DNA of 64,000 nucleotides, from assembly GCA_000432915.1 (NCBI GenBank), contig HF995233.1, positions 29,456 to 93,455 of the forward strand, written 5' to 3'. The notes below the pieces were generated by a model. That model had not been told where the DNA came from and ran no database searches. It saw nothing but the letters and a program-made list of their open reading frames with translations. The DNA comes from Firmicutes bacterium CAG:194 (GTDB lineage: Bacteria; Bacillota; Clostridia; Lachnospirales; Lachnospiraceae). A program made the translations under genes and the position numbers. The number at the start of each line of letters is the position of its first letter. The stretch's first letter is position 1. Below are positions 25,421 to 34,546 of this stretch, piece after piece.

Positions 25421-26401
25421 ATGAGCGAACATAAAAAAGTAAGCCAGGGGCGCGATTATACAGTTGAGTTATGGAGATTTGTATTTTGTATCGTTGTCCT
25501 TGGCTTCCATTTCTTTTCCAAAACTTCATATTTTTTTTTCAGAGCCGGTTATCTGGGTGTGGAATTTTTCTTCCTTTTAAGCGGCTTTGGCATCTGGCAG
25601 TTTTATCTGAAGAAGATGGCAGGACAGAAGCTGTCTGACAGGCTGTATCAGTTTGGTCTGTACATTGGCAGCCGGTTAAAGCGTCTGTACCCATTCTATT
25701 TTTTAAGCCTGCTTTGTATGCTTTTCTTAAGGACATGGCAATATCGCTGGTCAATTTCTGATATCATTTCCTATCTGAAAACAGGATGGGCGGAATTTTT
25801 GATGCTGCAATGCGGACCGCTTGGAAACGAAGTGCTGATCAGTGCCAACTGGTATGTGGCAGCTATGTTTATGGGAAGTATTCTACTGTTATGCCTGCTG
25901 ATGCTGACCGGCAGATGGGGCGGTCTGTTTATATGTCCGGTTTTATCGCTTTCTATCTACCATTATTATTTCAGACTGATCCGAAAGATCGATGTGATCT
26001 ATTCCTACCATGCAGTGCTGCGTGCACTGGCAGGGCTTAGTGCGGGTATTTTTATCGGCTGCCTTATCTGGCAGTTGCGGGAAAAAGTTAGCCAAAGGAA
26101 ACTTGCTTTCGGGATCAGTGAGGAAAAAAAGAAACTGCTTCAGAAACTGGTTTACGGTTTGGCAAACGGTATTCTGGCAGCTATCGTGGTCTATACGAAT
26201 TTTGGCAGACGCAGTGCAGGTGATTTTGTCGTGATTGCATTATTTGCACTCTGCCTGTTTGGGCTTCTTTTAGTCAAAAAAGAAATACCACAGAAGCTGT
26301 CCGTGGTATTTCAAAAACTCGGGGCAGTGACATACCCCATTTATTTATTTCAGATGCCTGTTATCGAATGGCTTGTTATCATCGGTATCTTACATGCATG
26401 A
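25421..26401 (+). CDS. acyltransferase 3 family membrane protein
   Basis: The 326-residue protein has about ten membrane helices and matches the acyltransferase 3 (OafA/YrhL) family, which O-acetylates cell-surface sugars. The N-terminal motif ELWRFVFCIVVLGFHF contains the conserved Arg and His, and GYLGVEFFFLLSGFGIW follows as usual. The target is unknown; peptidoglycan, a capsule or a teichoic acid are all possible. Its last 12 nt overlap the convergent aroA gene. No terminator separates the two. Confidence 0.85.
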   Translation: MSEHKKVSQGRDYTVELWRFVFCIVVLGFHFFSKTSYFFFRAGYLGVEFFFLLSGFGIWQFYLKKMAGQKLSDRLYQFGLYIGSRLKRLYPFYFLSLLCMLFLRTWQYRWSISDIISYLKTGWAEFLMLQCGPLGNEVLISANWYVAAMFMGSILLLCLLMLTGRWGGLFICPVLSLSIYHYYFRLIRKIDVIYSYHAVLRALAGLSAGIFIGCLIWQLREKVSQRKLAFGISEEKKKLLQKLVYGLANGILAAIVVYTNFGRRSAGDFVVIALFALCLFGLLLVKKEIPQKLSVVFQKLGAVTYPIYLFQMPVIEWLVIIGILHA

Positions 26402-27661
26402 TGCCAGATCCTGATAGAAATCAGGATAAGAGATATTGACGCATTCCGCGTCCTTCATTTCGGTTTCGCCGTCAGCTATGAGTGCAGCGATTGCAAAGCT
26501 CATGGCGATCCGGTGATCCAGATGAGAATCTAATTTGCCGCCGTGCAGCGGTCTGCCGCCGCGGATGATCATGCCATCGTCCGTAGGAGTTACATCAGCT
26601 CCCATTTTCTTTAAATTCTCAGTCACGATCGCGATCCGGTCGGATTCTTTTACCTTCAGTTCAGCCGCATCCTTGATCACGGTTTCGCCCTGTGCATAAG
26701 CTGCCATGACAGCCAGCACCGGGATTTCATCGATCAGTGTCGGGATGACATCCCCACCGATTTCCGTACCATGCAGGGTAGCAGAGCGTACGAGCAGATC
26801 TGCCGTCGGTTCGCCCTCGTCTACGCGGTTTAATAAAGTGATGTCTGCTCCCATCTGCTGGGCAATCCGTAAAATACCGTCTCTGGTCGGATTGATGCCC
26901 ACATTGCGGATCAAAAGCTCGGAGCCGGGCACGATAGAGGCTGCAGCTATAAAATAAGCTGCGGAAGAAATATCTCCCGGTACTTTGAAGTCGATGGCAT
27001 GGAGTGCGGGCTCCGGATAGATCGTTGCAGTCGTATCTCTGCTTTCTACTTTTGCGCCAAACATACCAAGCATCAGCTCGGAATGATTCCGGGAAAGTGC
27101 CGGTTCTGTCACACTTGTTGTGCCATCCGCATATAAGCCCGCCAGCAGGATCGAAGATTTGACCTGTGCTGATGCTACCTTGGACTGATAGTGGATCCCA
27201 TGCAGGTGGCTTCCTGTAATGAGGAGAGGCGCACAGTCATTTCCGTTCTGGCTTTTGATATTTGCTCCCATCAGAGAGAGCGGTTCCATAATGCGGCGCA
27301 TGGGACGTTTACAGATTGAAGCATCACCGGTCAGTGTTACAGAAAAATCCTGCGCAGCCAAAATGCCGGAGATCAGTCTGGTTGTCGTACCGCTGTTTCC
27401 GGCGTCGAGGATCTGCGTGGGAGCAGTCAGACCATGCAGTCCTTTGCCATGTACCAGAATTTCATTTCCGTTGTTTTCAATCGGAATCCCCATTTTTTCA
27501 AAACAGGATATCGTGGAGAGGCAATCCGCTCCCTGCAGGAAATGCGTCAGTCTTGTTGTTCCTTCGGAAAGAGCACCGAACATAACGCCGCGGTGGCTGA
27601 TGGATTTATCGCCCGGAACCGTTATTTCTCCCTGTAATCTGTTTGCTTTCTGAAAAATCAT
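26390..27661 (-). CDS. aroA: 3-phosphoshikimate 1-carboxyvinyltransferase (EPSP synthase), class II type
   Basis: AroA joins phosphoenolpyruvate to shikimate-3-phosphate in aromatic amino acid synthesis. The 423-residue protein carries all four motifs used to define class II, glyphosate-tolerant EPSP synthases: GDKS (17-20), SAQVK (164-168), RNHSE (191-195) and NPTR (257-260). The site DAGNSGTTTR is also of that type. It lies 26 nt after tyrA on the minus strand and is co-transcribed with it. Tolerance itself is an inference from the motifs. Confidence 0.97.
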   Translation of the reverse strand: MIFQKANRLQGEITVPGDKSISHRGVMFGALSEGTTRLTHFLQGADCLSTISCFEKMGIPIENNGNEILVHGKGLHGLTAPTQILDAGNSGTTTRLISGILAAQDFSVTLTGDASICKRPMRRIMEPLSLMGANIKSQNGNDCAPLLITGSHLHGIHYQSKVASAQVKSSILLAGLYADGTTSVTEPALSRNHSELMLGMFGAKVESRDTTATIYPEPALHAIDFKVPGDISSAAYFIAAASIVPGSELLIRNVGINPTRDGILRIAQQMGADITLLNRVDEGEPTADLLVRSATLHGTEIGGDVIPTLIDEIPVLAVMAAYAQGETVIKDAAELKVKESDRIAIVTENLKKMGADVTPTDDGMIIRGGRPLHGGKLDSHLDHRIAMSFAIAALIADGETEMKDAECVNISYPDFYQDLASCM

Positions 27662-27687
27662 TGTATATTGTCCTTTCCGCCATCAGC

Positions 27688-28791
27688 TTACGCAAAAATC
27701 TGATAGCCGTTATCTTTTAATACACGGACAGCATCGTTTGCTGTCTGTTCATCGTAAAATTCAATTTTAAGTGCCCCCTGCTGAAACTCTCTGGAGTGCA
27801 TGATACCGATGTTTTTGATGCTGAGATCGTGATCGGCAAGAATCGCGGCGGTCTGTGCGATAGAACCGGGTACATCAGGGATATCCACAAAAATGACATT
27901 GGTTTTTTTGATTGGACCGCGCCCTTCATTGGAGAAGCTGTCTCTGTAATTTTTGGCGTCATCAAACAGATCATATAGCTTTTGGGCATCTTTGTTCTGA
28001 AGCTCTGCTTTTACCTTTTGCAGACTTTCTATATAAGAAGTAAGCAGCGTAAGGATGTTTTCGGTATTGGTCATACAGATCGACTGCCACATCACAGGCG
28101 AAGAAGAGGAGATGCGGGTAATATCCTTGAAACCGCCCGCAGCGATCATTTTCATCACACCTTCCGCACTGTCGGAATCGTGTACCAGATTGACAAGACC
28201 GGCAGAAATGATATGCGGCAGATGACTGACCGCAGCTGTCACATAATCATGCGTATGATAATCCATGATCAACGGGATCGCACCAATAGAGCTGATCAGC
28301 GTCTGCAGACCCTGAATTGCCGTAACAGGACTTTCCTGTGTCGGTGTCAGAATATAATAGGCATTTTCCAAAAGACGTTCGCTGGCATTTTGATAGCCTG
28401 TTTTTTCGCTGCCTGCCATGGGATGTCCGCCGATAAAGACGGAAGAGAGCCCTGCTTTTTCAATCGCAGCGTGCGTTGTCTGCTTGACAGATCCGACATC
28501 GGTCAGGATCGTGTCCGCATGCAGGCTTTGCCGGATCTGCCCGAGAAACTGATCGTTTTCGCTGACAGGTGCACATAAAAACAAATAATCGCAGTCAAAA
28601 AAAGAATCGGTCAGAGCTTCATAGGCCTCTGAAATAACGCCGTCTTTCCGGGCAAGGGAAAGCCCGTTCCGGTCTTTGTCATATGCTTTTAAGATCATCT
28701 CGGGATATGCCTGGCGCAGTGCTTTGACGATAGAACCGCCGATCAGACCAAGCCCGATAAAACTACAGGTAACTTCTGCTTTTTTTGACAT
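27688..28791 (-). CDS. tyrA: prephenate dehydrogenase with ACT domain
   Basis: TyrA oxidises prephenate to 4-hydroxyphenylpyruvate on the way to tyrosine. The 367-residue protein has an N-terminal NAD-binding fold (GLGLIGGS, about residues 13-20), the helical dehydrogenase domain with GGHPMAGSEKTGY, and a C-terminal ACT domain (about 295-367) that should sense tyrosine. It is the first gene of tyrA-aroA. A good promoter precedes it at 28826-28854 on the minus strand, and GGAAAGGA is the ribosome site. Confidence 0.96.
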   Translation of the reverse strand: MSKKAEVTCSFIGLGLIGGSIVKALRQAYPEMILKAYDKDRNGLSLARKDGVISEAYEALTDSFFDCDYLFLCAPVSENDQFLGQIRQSLHADTILTDVGSVKQTTHAAIEKAGLSSVFIGGHPMAGSEKTGYQNASERLLENAYYILTPTQESPVTAIQGLQTLISSIGAIPLIMDYHTHDYVTAAVSHLPHIISAGLVNLVHDSDSAEGVMKMIAAGGFKDITRISSSSPVMWQSICMTNTENILTLLTSYIESLQKVKAELQNKDAQKLYDLFDDAKNYRDSFSNEGRGPIKKTNVIFVDIPDVPGSIAQTAAILADHDLSIKNIGIMHSREFQQGALKIEFYDEQTANDAVRVLKDNGYQIFA

Positions 28792-28825
28792 AGCTTATGT
28801 CCTTTCCGTTGTAAATTTCAATAGT

Positions 28826-28854
28826 ATTTTAGCCCTTTAAAGTGCGAATGTCAA
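28826..28854 (-). promoter_or_regulatory. tyrA-aroA promoter
   Basis: On the minus strand, TTGACA (28849-28854) and TAAAAT (28826-28831) are 17 bp apart. The start would be near 28819, about 28 nt before the tyrA ATG, which leaves no room for a long leader or riboswitch. Confidence 0.7.
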
Positions 28855-28900
28855 TGGGATAGAAAATATAGAAATTTCTTGTAATTTTAACGAAAATATG

Positions 28901-28929
28901 TTGTAAAACAGTTTTATATTTAGTAAAAT
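28901..28929 (+). promoter_or_regulatory. promoter of the EF-G-like gene
   Basis: TTGTAA (28901-28906) and TAAAAT (28924-28929) with a 17-bp spacer, giving a leader of about 57 nt. It is divergent from the tyrA promoter with about 50 bp between the -35 boxes. Confidence 0.6.
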
Positions 28930-28992
28930 ATACCTACAAGTGTTTGAATTGTTAGAAAATTCAAAATCGATCATAAAACGGAGGTAGCAGCT

Positions 28993-31080
28993 ATGAATGT
29001 ATACACAACTGAGAAAATTCGTAACATTGTTTTGCTTGGGCATGGGGGCAGCGGCAAAACATCACTTGCCGAAGCAATGGCATATCTTGGCGGTATCACA
29101 TCCCGTATGGGGAAGGTAACGGACGGTAATACGGTCAGTGATTACGGAAAAGAAGAACAGAAACGGCATTTTTCCATATCTGCCTCCTGTATTGCGATCG
29201 AATGGGATGGCTGTAAGATCAATCTGCTGGATACACCCGGCTATTTTGATTTTGTAGGCGAGGTGGAAGAAGCGGTTTCCGCTGCAGACGCAGCGATCAT
29301 TGTTGTTTCCGGAAAGGCAGGTATGGAAGTCGGTGCTCTGAAAGCGTGGGAGCTCTGCGAAAAGTATCATCTGCCGCGTATGGTATATGTATCCGATATG
29401 GATGTGGATCAGGCTTCCTATAAAGAGGTTGTGGAAGATCTGACACAGCTTTATGGTAAAAAGATCGCACCGTTCCATTTCCCGATCCGTGAAAATGAAA
29501 AGTTTGTCGGTTATGTGAATGTAGTCAGTGAAACGGGCTATCGCTGGATAGGAAAAGAAGTGGAAGAATGTGAGATTCCGGATTACAGCAGACCGTATCT
29601 TGAAAAGTACAGGGAAAGCCTGATGGAAGCGGTAGCTGAGACATCAGAAGAAATGATGGATCGTTATTTTGCCGGAGAAGTATTTTCCGATGCCGAGATC
29701 AGAGCTGCACTGCGCAATAATGTTGTAGATGGCAGTATTGTACCGGTTTCGATGGGCTCCAATATTTTATGCCAGGGCGTTTATACACTGCTCGATGATA
29801 TCATCAAATATATGCCAAGTCCCGAAAACAGGGAAATTGCAGGCATTAACCTGAAGACGAATGAAATTTATGAGGCAGATTATGATTTTGCAAAAGCGAA
29901 ATCCGCTTACATATTCAAGACGATCGTTGATCCGTTCATCGGTAAATATTCGCTGATCAAGGTATGCTCCGGCGTTTTGAAAACAGATGATCTGTTATAT
30001 GATAAAGACAAAGATTCCGAAGCAAAAATCGGAAAACTGTATGTGCTGCAGGGAAATAAACCGATCGAGGTAAAGGAGCTGCACGCAGGGGATATCGGTG
30101 CACTGGCAAAGCTTGCGGGCGCCCGTACAGGCGACAGCCTTTCTACAAAGGTAACACCAATCCAGTATGCAAAGGCAGAGCTTTCTGTCCCGTATACGTA
30201 TATGCGCTATAAGGTGGATAATAAAGCAGAGATCGACAAAGCAGCACAGGCACTTTCCAAGATGACACATGAGGATCCGACACTCAAGATCGTCAATGAC
30301 AAGGAAAACGGGCAAATGCTGTTATATGGTATCGGTGATATGCAGCTTGAAATCGCACAGAGCAGACTGCTCAATGAATATAAGGTAGCGATCACTCTTT
30401 CAGAGCCTAAAGTAGCTTACCGGGAAACAATCCGTAAGAAATCGGATGTGGAAGCCAAATATAAAAAGCAGTCCGGCGGACATGGACAGTACGGTCATGT
30501 CAAGATGCGGTTTGAGTCGTCCGGTGATCTGGAAAGCCCCTATGTATTTGAGCAGGAGGTAGTCGGCGGAGCAGTACCGAAGAATTACTTCCCGGCAGTA
30601 GAAAAGGGGCTGCAGGAGGCAACGGTGAAAGGACCTCTGGCAGCGTATCCGGTTGTTGGCGTAAAGGGTATCTTATATGATGGTTCTTATCATCCGGTGG
30701 ATTCTTCTGAAATGGCATTTAAAAAAGCAGCCATGCAGGCATTCAAGGACGGTTTCTTAAAAGCGGAACCGGTTCTGCTTGAGCCGATCGAAACGCTTTC
30801 CGTTACCGTTCCGGACAGCTATACGGGAGATATCATGGGTGATCTGAACAAACGGAGAGGGCGCGTGCTTGGTATGCAGCCCATGCAGGGAGGCTGGCAG
30901 ACGATCACGGCGGATATCCCGATGAGCAGTCTGTACGGCTATTGTACCGTACTCCGTTCCCTGACAGGCGGACAGGGCAGCTTCTCTTATCAGTTTGCGC
31001 GTTATGAGCAGGCGCCTTCCGATGTGCAGGCAAAAGAGGTGGAAAACCGTAAGAATAAGGTAGATTCCTTGACAGAATAA
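28993..31080 (+). CDS. elongation factor G-like GTPase (EF-G paralogue)
   Basis: The 695-residue protein has the full EF-G domain order: GTPase domain (P-loop GHGGSGKTS near residue 16, DTPGYFDF switch II), domain II, III, IV (SYHPVDSSEMAF at the tip) and V. It is a divergent paralogue, not the main fusA, because it stands alone rather than with rpsL/rpsG/tuf. The G4 motif, normally NKxD, reads SDMD here, which should weaken guanine selectivity. Relatives act as ribosome-associated factors of uncertain role or, in the TetM group, in tetracycline protection; nothing here points firmly to resistance. Single gene with its own promoter. Confidence 0.88.
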   Translation: MNVYTTEKIRNIVLLGHGGSGKTSLAEAMAYLGGITSRMGKVTDGNTVSDYGKEEQKRHFSISASCIAIEWDGCKINLLDTPGYFDFVGEVEEAVSAADAAIIVVSGKAGMEVGALKAWELCEKYHLPRMVYVSDMDVDQASYKEVVEDLTQLYGKKIAPFHFPIRENEKFVGYVNVVSETGYRWIGKEVEECEIPDYSRPYLEKYRESLMEAVAETSEEMMDRYFAGEVFSDAEIRAALRNNVVDGSIVPVSMGSNILCQGVYTLLDDIIKYMPSPENREIAGINLKTNEIYEADYDFAKAKSAYIFKTIVDPFIGKYSLIKVCSGVLKTDDLLYDKDKDSEAKIGKLYVLQGNKPIEVKELHAGDIGALAKLAGARTGDSLSTKVTPIQYAKAELSVPYTYMRYKVDNKAEIDKAAQALSKMTHEDPTLKIVNDKENGQMLLYGIGDMQLEIAQSRLLNEYKVAITLSEPKVAYRETIRKKSDVEAKYKKQSGGHGQYGHVKMRFESSGDLESPYVFEQEVVGGAVPKNYFPAVEKGLQEATVKGPLAAYPVVGVKGILYDGSYHPVDSSEMAFKKAAMQAFKDGFLKAEPVLLEPIETLSVTVPDSYTGDIMGDLNKRRGRVLGMQPMQGGWQTITADIPMSSLYGYCTVLRSLTGGQGSFSYQFARYEQAPSDVQAKEVENRKNKVDSLTE

Positions 31081-31130
31081 GCTGTGCTTTGTATAGTGGA
31101 TAGTAAAATTACGCAGAAAGAGGCAAAAGT

Positions 31131-32765
31131 ATGAAAAACTGGAAAAGATGGCTGCTCGCCATTTTACTGACACTTGTGATCGCATTTGTTTACTATTATA
31201 TCAATCTGCCGGCGCTGAATATCCATTCAGCAGGCTTTTGGTGTTTTGTGATCCTGATGGTATTTGTATTCGCAATTGTATTATCGTTCCGCTCCGTCTG
31301 GAAAAGCGGGCATGTTTCCTTCGGGAAAAAGGGGCTGGATATCCAAAAAGGAACAATGGGTCCTTACAGGTATCTGTTTTATCTGGGCGGCGTACTTTTG
31401 CTGATCTTTCTGATCGGTTCTGTTCTTTCTTCACCGATTATCAATGCGAAGAAGTATCAGAAGCTTATGCAGGTGGAGGAACGCGATTTTACAGCAGATA
31501 TCAAAGAAGTGGATTTTAATACGATCCCGCTTCTTGACAGAGATTCCGCAGCAATTCTGGGCAGCCGCAAAATGGGTAGTATGGTAGATATGGTATCACA
31601 GTTTGAGGTTGCGGATGATTACACCCAGATCAATGTAAGCGGTAAGCCGGTCCGCGTGACACCGCTGATGTATGCCAGCCCGATCAAATGGCTGACAAAT
31701 CAGAAAAACGGTATTCCGGCGTATATTCAGATCGATATGACAACCCAGGATACGGAATGTGTCAAGCTGACAGAGGGAATTAAATATTCAGAATCGGAAA
31801 TGTTTAACCGTTATATCTGGAGACACATCCGTTTCCGTTATCCAACCTATATTTTTGCAGATCAGATATTCTTTGAAATTGATGATGAAGGTACACCATA
31901 CTGGATCTGCCCGGTCAAAAAGTTCAACATCGGTCTGTTCGGTGGTGTGACAGTCGGCAGAGTTGTGCTTTGTAATGCGATTACGGGAGAATGCACAGAT
32001 TATCAGGCAGATGAAGTTCCAACCTGGGTAGATAAGGTCTATCAGGCAGAACTTCTGATGCAGCTTTACGATTATCATGGCATGCTGCAGCATGGTTATC
32101 TGAACAGTGTATTGGGACAGCGTGACTGTCTGCAGACAACAAATGGTTATAATTATATCGCCATGAATGATGATGTCTGGGTATATTCAGGTGTGACCAG
32201 TGTCAGCGGTGATCAGTCTAATGTTGGTTTTGTGCTGATGAACCAGCGTACGATGGAAACCCGTTTCTACAGAATAGAAGGTGCGATTGAAGACTCTGCC
32301 ATGTCTTCTGCGGAAGGGCAGGTGCAGAATCTCGGTTATGTGGCGTCGTTTCCGCTCCTTTTGAATATTTCTGATGAACCAACCTACTTTATGGCATTAA
32401 AGGATTCTGCCGGTCTGGTCAAGAAATATGCCATGGTCAACATCCAGAAATACCAATGGGTAGCAATCGGAGACACAGTCAAAGAATGTAAGAAGGCATA
32501 TAATGCGCTGCTCAGTACCAATGGCATCCGTACAAGTGAGAATGCGGATGATCTGGAGATCACAGGGAAAATCGCGACCTATGTACCGGTAGTGATCGAT
32601 GGAAATTCCCATGTATATTTTACGTTGGAGGGAGATAAGACAGTATATGATGCAGATCTGACGAATAGTGAGATAGTAGGGATTATTGCTTATAAAGAAG
32701 GGGATTCCATTTCGATGTTTTATCAGGATGGGGATACTACGTCAAATGTGACAAAAATCAAATAA
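31131..32765 (+). CDS. large membrane protein of unknown function
   Basis: The 544-residue protein has three N-terminal membrane helices (about 7-24, 35-53 and 81-101) and then a soluble domain of about 440 residues. With three helices the large domain would lie outside if the N-terminus is inside. That domain is rich in beta-type segments and aromatic residues (YWICPVKKFNIGLFGGVTVGRVVLCN). I do not recognise a catalytic motif. Similar proteins are known to me only as conserved hypotheticals of Clostridia. GAAAGAGG precedes the ATG. It sits 50 nt after the EF-G-like gene and may be read from the same promoter. Confidence 0.6.
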   Translation: MKNWKRWLLAILLTLVIAFVYYYINLPALNIHSAGFWCFVILMVFVFAIVLSFRSVWKSGHVSFGKKGLDIQKGTMGPYRYLFYLGGVLLLIFLIGSVLSSPIINAKKYQKLMQVEERDFTADIKEVDFNTIPLLDRDSAAILGSRKMGSMVDMVSQFEVADDYTQINVSGKPVRVTPLMYASPIKWLTNQKNGIPAYIQIDMTTQDTECVKLTEGIKYSESEMFNRYIWRHIRFRYPTYIFADQIFFEIDDEGTPYWICPVKKFNIGLFGGVTVGRVVLCNAITGECTDYQADEVPTWVDKVYQAELLMQLYDYHGMLQHGYLNSVLGQRDCLQTTNGYNYIAMNDDVWVYSGVTSVSGDQSNVGFVLMNQRTMETRFYRIEGAIEDSAMSSAEGQVQNLGYVASFPLLLNISDEPTYFMALKDSAGLVKKYAMVNIQKYQWVAIGDTVKECKKAYNALLSTNGIRTSENADDLEITGKIATYVPVVIDGNSHVYFTLEGDKTVYDADLTNSEIVGIIAYKEGDSISMFYQDGDTTSNVTKIK

Positions 32766-32779
32766 TTCTGCTTTTGCGG

Positions 32780-32808
32780 TTGACTAAAAAGTGAATAAAA
32801 TTTACAAT
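32780..32808 (+). promoter_or_regulatory. promoter of the LytTR regulator
   Basis: TTGACT (32780-32785) and TACAAT (32803-32808) with a 17-bp spacer. The start codon of the regulator is 60 nt further on. Confidence 0.6.
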
Positions 32809-32867
32809 GAATATAATTGAATTATTGCATTTATAGGGCAATATGCATAAAACAACGAGGTGAAATC

Positions 32868-33575
32868 ATGTTCCATATAGTAGTGTGTGATGATGATCGT
32901 TCCATCACAGAATACTTAAAAGAGACGCTTGAGAAAAAATACAGACGAAAAATAGAATGCCAATGTGTATATTCGGCAGAAGAATTGTTAAAATGGCTGG
33001 AAGATCTCGATCAGGGACATACCAATATTATTATTTTGGATATTGCACTCGGAGATGATGACGGTATTGCGATCGCAAAAGAGATCCGTTCCAAATATCC
33101 ACAGATTAAAGTGATCCTGTTATCCGGGTATGCGCAGCTTGCCAGTAATGTATTTGAGGCAGATCCCGTCTATTTTCTTTCCAAGCCGATCGATGAACAG
33201 AAGCTGTTCTCCTCTGTGGAAAAAGCAATGGATATTGTACAGCATCAGGAGATCAAGGCGATCACCGTTGCGGGAAGTGGTGGAAAGATCCATCGCATCA
33301 AAGTAGAAGATATCCTGTATTTGGAGACAAGTAACAGAAACTGCTGCATTCATACAGATAAAGGGGATTGTATTGAGGCAGTTGCAAAGCTGAGCGATCT
33401 GGTCAATCAGCTGCCGGATTATATCATCAACTCCCATCAGAGTTTTGCCTGTAATATCAAAAAGATCAAATCATTTTCCAGGGAAGACGGCATTACGATG
33501 ATCAGTGGAGATGTGATTCCGGTGAGCCGCAGACATTACAAAGGTGTCAAGGAAGCGATCGCACTGCATATTTAA
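32868..33575 (+). CDS. LytTR-family response regulator
   Basis: The 235-residue protein is a response regulator of the AgrA/LytR type. The receiver domain has the acidic pair DDD near residue 9, the phosphoacceptor aspartate in IIILDIALGDDDG, and the lysine in FLSKPID. The C-terminal LytTR DNA-binding domain runs from about residue 135 (HRIKVEDILYLETSNRNC ... INSHQSFACNIKKI). ATG 32868 is chosen because GAGGTGA precedes it and the protein then begins MFHIVVCDDD; an upstream in-frame start at 32817 has no ribosome site. The kinase-like gene follows after 21 nt. Confidence 0.93.
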   Translation: MFHIVVCDDDRSITEYLKETLEKKYRRKIECQCVYSAEELLKWLEDLDQGHTNIIILDIALGDDDGIAIAKEIRSKYPQIKVILLSGYAQLASNVFEADPVYFLSKPIDEQKLFSSVEKAMDIVQHQEIKAITVAGSGGKIHRIKVEDILYLETSNRNCCIHTDKGDCIEAVAKLSDLVNQLPDYIINSHQSFACNIKKIKSFSREDGITMISGDVIPVSRRHYKGVKEAIALHI

Positions 33576-33596
33576 CAGAAAACGTAAGGGGGATTT

Positions 33597-34475
33597 ATGT
33601 TTTTCTTACATAAATGGAAAAAGAATTTAGAGAGTGATATAGACTGCATGGAAGAATCCATGCAGCCCTATATTGCTCTTTTTTATGCATTCCGGAAGAT
33701 CAGGCATGATTTTGCCAATTATGTGCAGACTCTGCAGCTTTTTGCAGAGGTGGAAAATTATGATGAAAAGAAGAAAATGAAAAAGGGAATTCTTGATCAG
33801 ATCGGGCGGTTTTATGAATGTATGCCGGATACTGTGCCACTGTTTCCGCCTATGCCGGCTAAAGCAACACGAAACACACAGCTCGGGCTGTTGTATGAAA
33901 CATGGTCTGAAATCCGTCGGGAAATGGAAAAACTGCCAGATACAATCCGGGGGATGCAGGAGCCGCTGCAGAAGCTGGAGGATCAGCTTGAACGCAGCCT
34001 TGATCCGGATGAATCGGAAACGGAAGCATTGCTTTCGGGGCTGGATCAGTTCCGCAGCCTTCCGACAGAGGAGACATCTGCCCTGTCGGTCCTGATGGAT
34101 CTCTGTATGCAGGAAGCAGAACAAAACAGCTGTCTGCTCCGCTATAAGATCTGCCAGCTGACCTGTTTCCAGATGGCTTATCCGGACATGCTTTTGTTAT
34201 ACCGGCAGTTGTTTTTGCTGGCACTTTCCGGCGCAGGACAGTCCGGGGGAAAAACGGATATGTCATCTGCGGTTATCCGGCTTCGCAGTGCGGAAAAATT
34301 TGATATGTGGCATCTGCATCTGGAATTTCCGTGTACGCCGGATGGGCAGGATAGTTTGTTGCAGATGCAGAAGACACAAATGTATCGCTGCATCCGAAAA
34401 CTGTCAAAAACTTATAAGCTGCAGATGAAATTTGCACGGATATCGGATGGGATCAGTCTTGACCTTGTGAAATAA
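33597..34475 (+). CDS. degenerate cytoplasmic sensor kinase-like protein
   Basis: The 292-residue protein lies directly after the LytTR regulator, where AgrC-type kinases usually are. It has a phosphoacceptor-like helix, KIRHDFANYVQTLQLF (about residues 33-48), matching the RHDxxNHxxxL motif of this kinase class. The C-terminal half resembles an ATPase domain in outline (ALSVLMDLCMQEAEQ, then YRQLFLLALSGAG), but the N-box DNAxEA and the G-boxes are not recognisable. There are no membrane helices. It may act as a phosphotransfer or regulatory partner, like Spo0B, rather than a kinase. AGGGGGA precedes the ATG. Confidence 0.6.
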   Translation: MFFLHKWKKNLESDIDCMEESMQPYIALFYAFRKIRHDFANYVQTLQLFAEVENYDEKKKMKKGILDQIGRFYECMPDTVPLFPPMPAKATRNTQLGLLYETWSEIRREMEKLPDTIRGMQEPLQKLEDQLERSLDPDESETEALLSGLDQFRSLPTEETSALSVLMDLCMQEAEQNSCLLRYKICQLTCFQMAYPDMLLLYRQLFLLALSGAGQSGGKTDMSSAVIRLRSAEKFDMWHLHLEFPCTPDGQDSLLQMQKTQMYRCIRKLSKTYKLQMKFARISDGISLDLVK

Positions 34476-34484
34476 GGGAGTTAC

Positions 34485-34513
34485 TTGTCAAAAACAGTAA
34501 ATATGAGTATAAT
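34485..34513 (+). promoter_or_regulatory. zapA promoter
   Basis: TTGTCA (34485-34490) and TATAAT (34508-34513) with a 17-bp spacer; 33 nt to the zapA start. Strong match to the housekeeping consensus. Confidence 0.75.
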
Positions 34514-34546
34514 ATTCAGAGAGATTTCAAAGAAAGAGGAAATACA

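Noticed and set aside
28993..31080. Tetracycline ribosomal protection protein
   Set aside because: Overall pattern is that of EF-G paralogues; there is no mobile-element context and no leader attenuator of the tet(M) kind.
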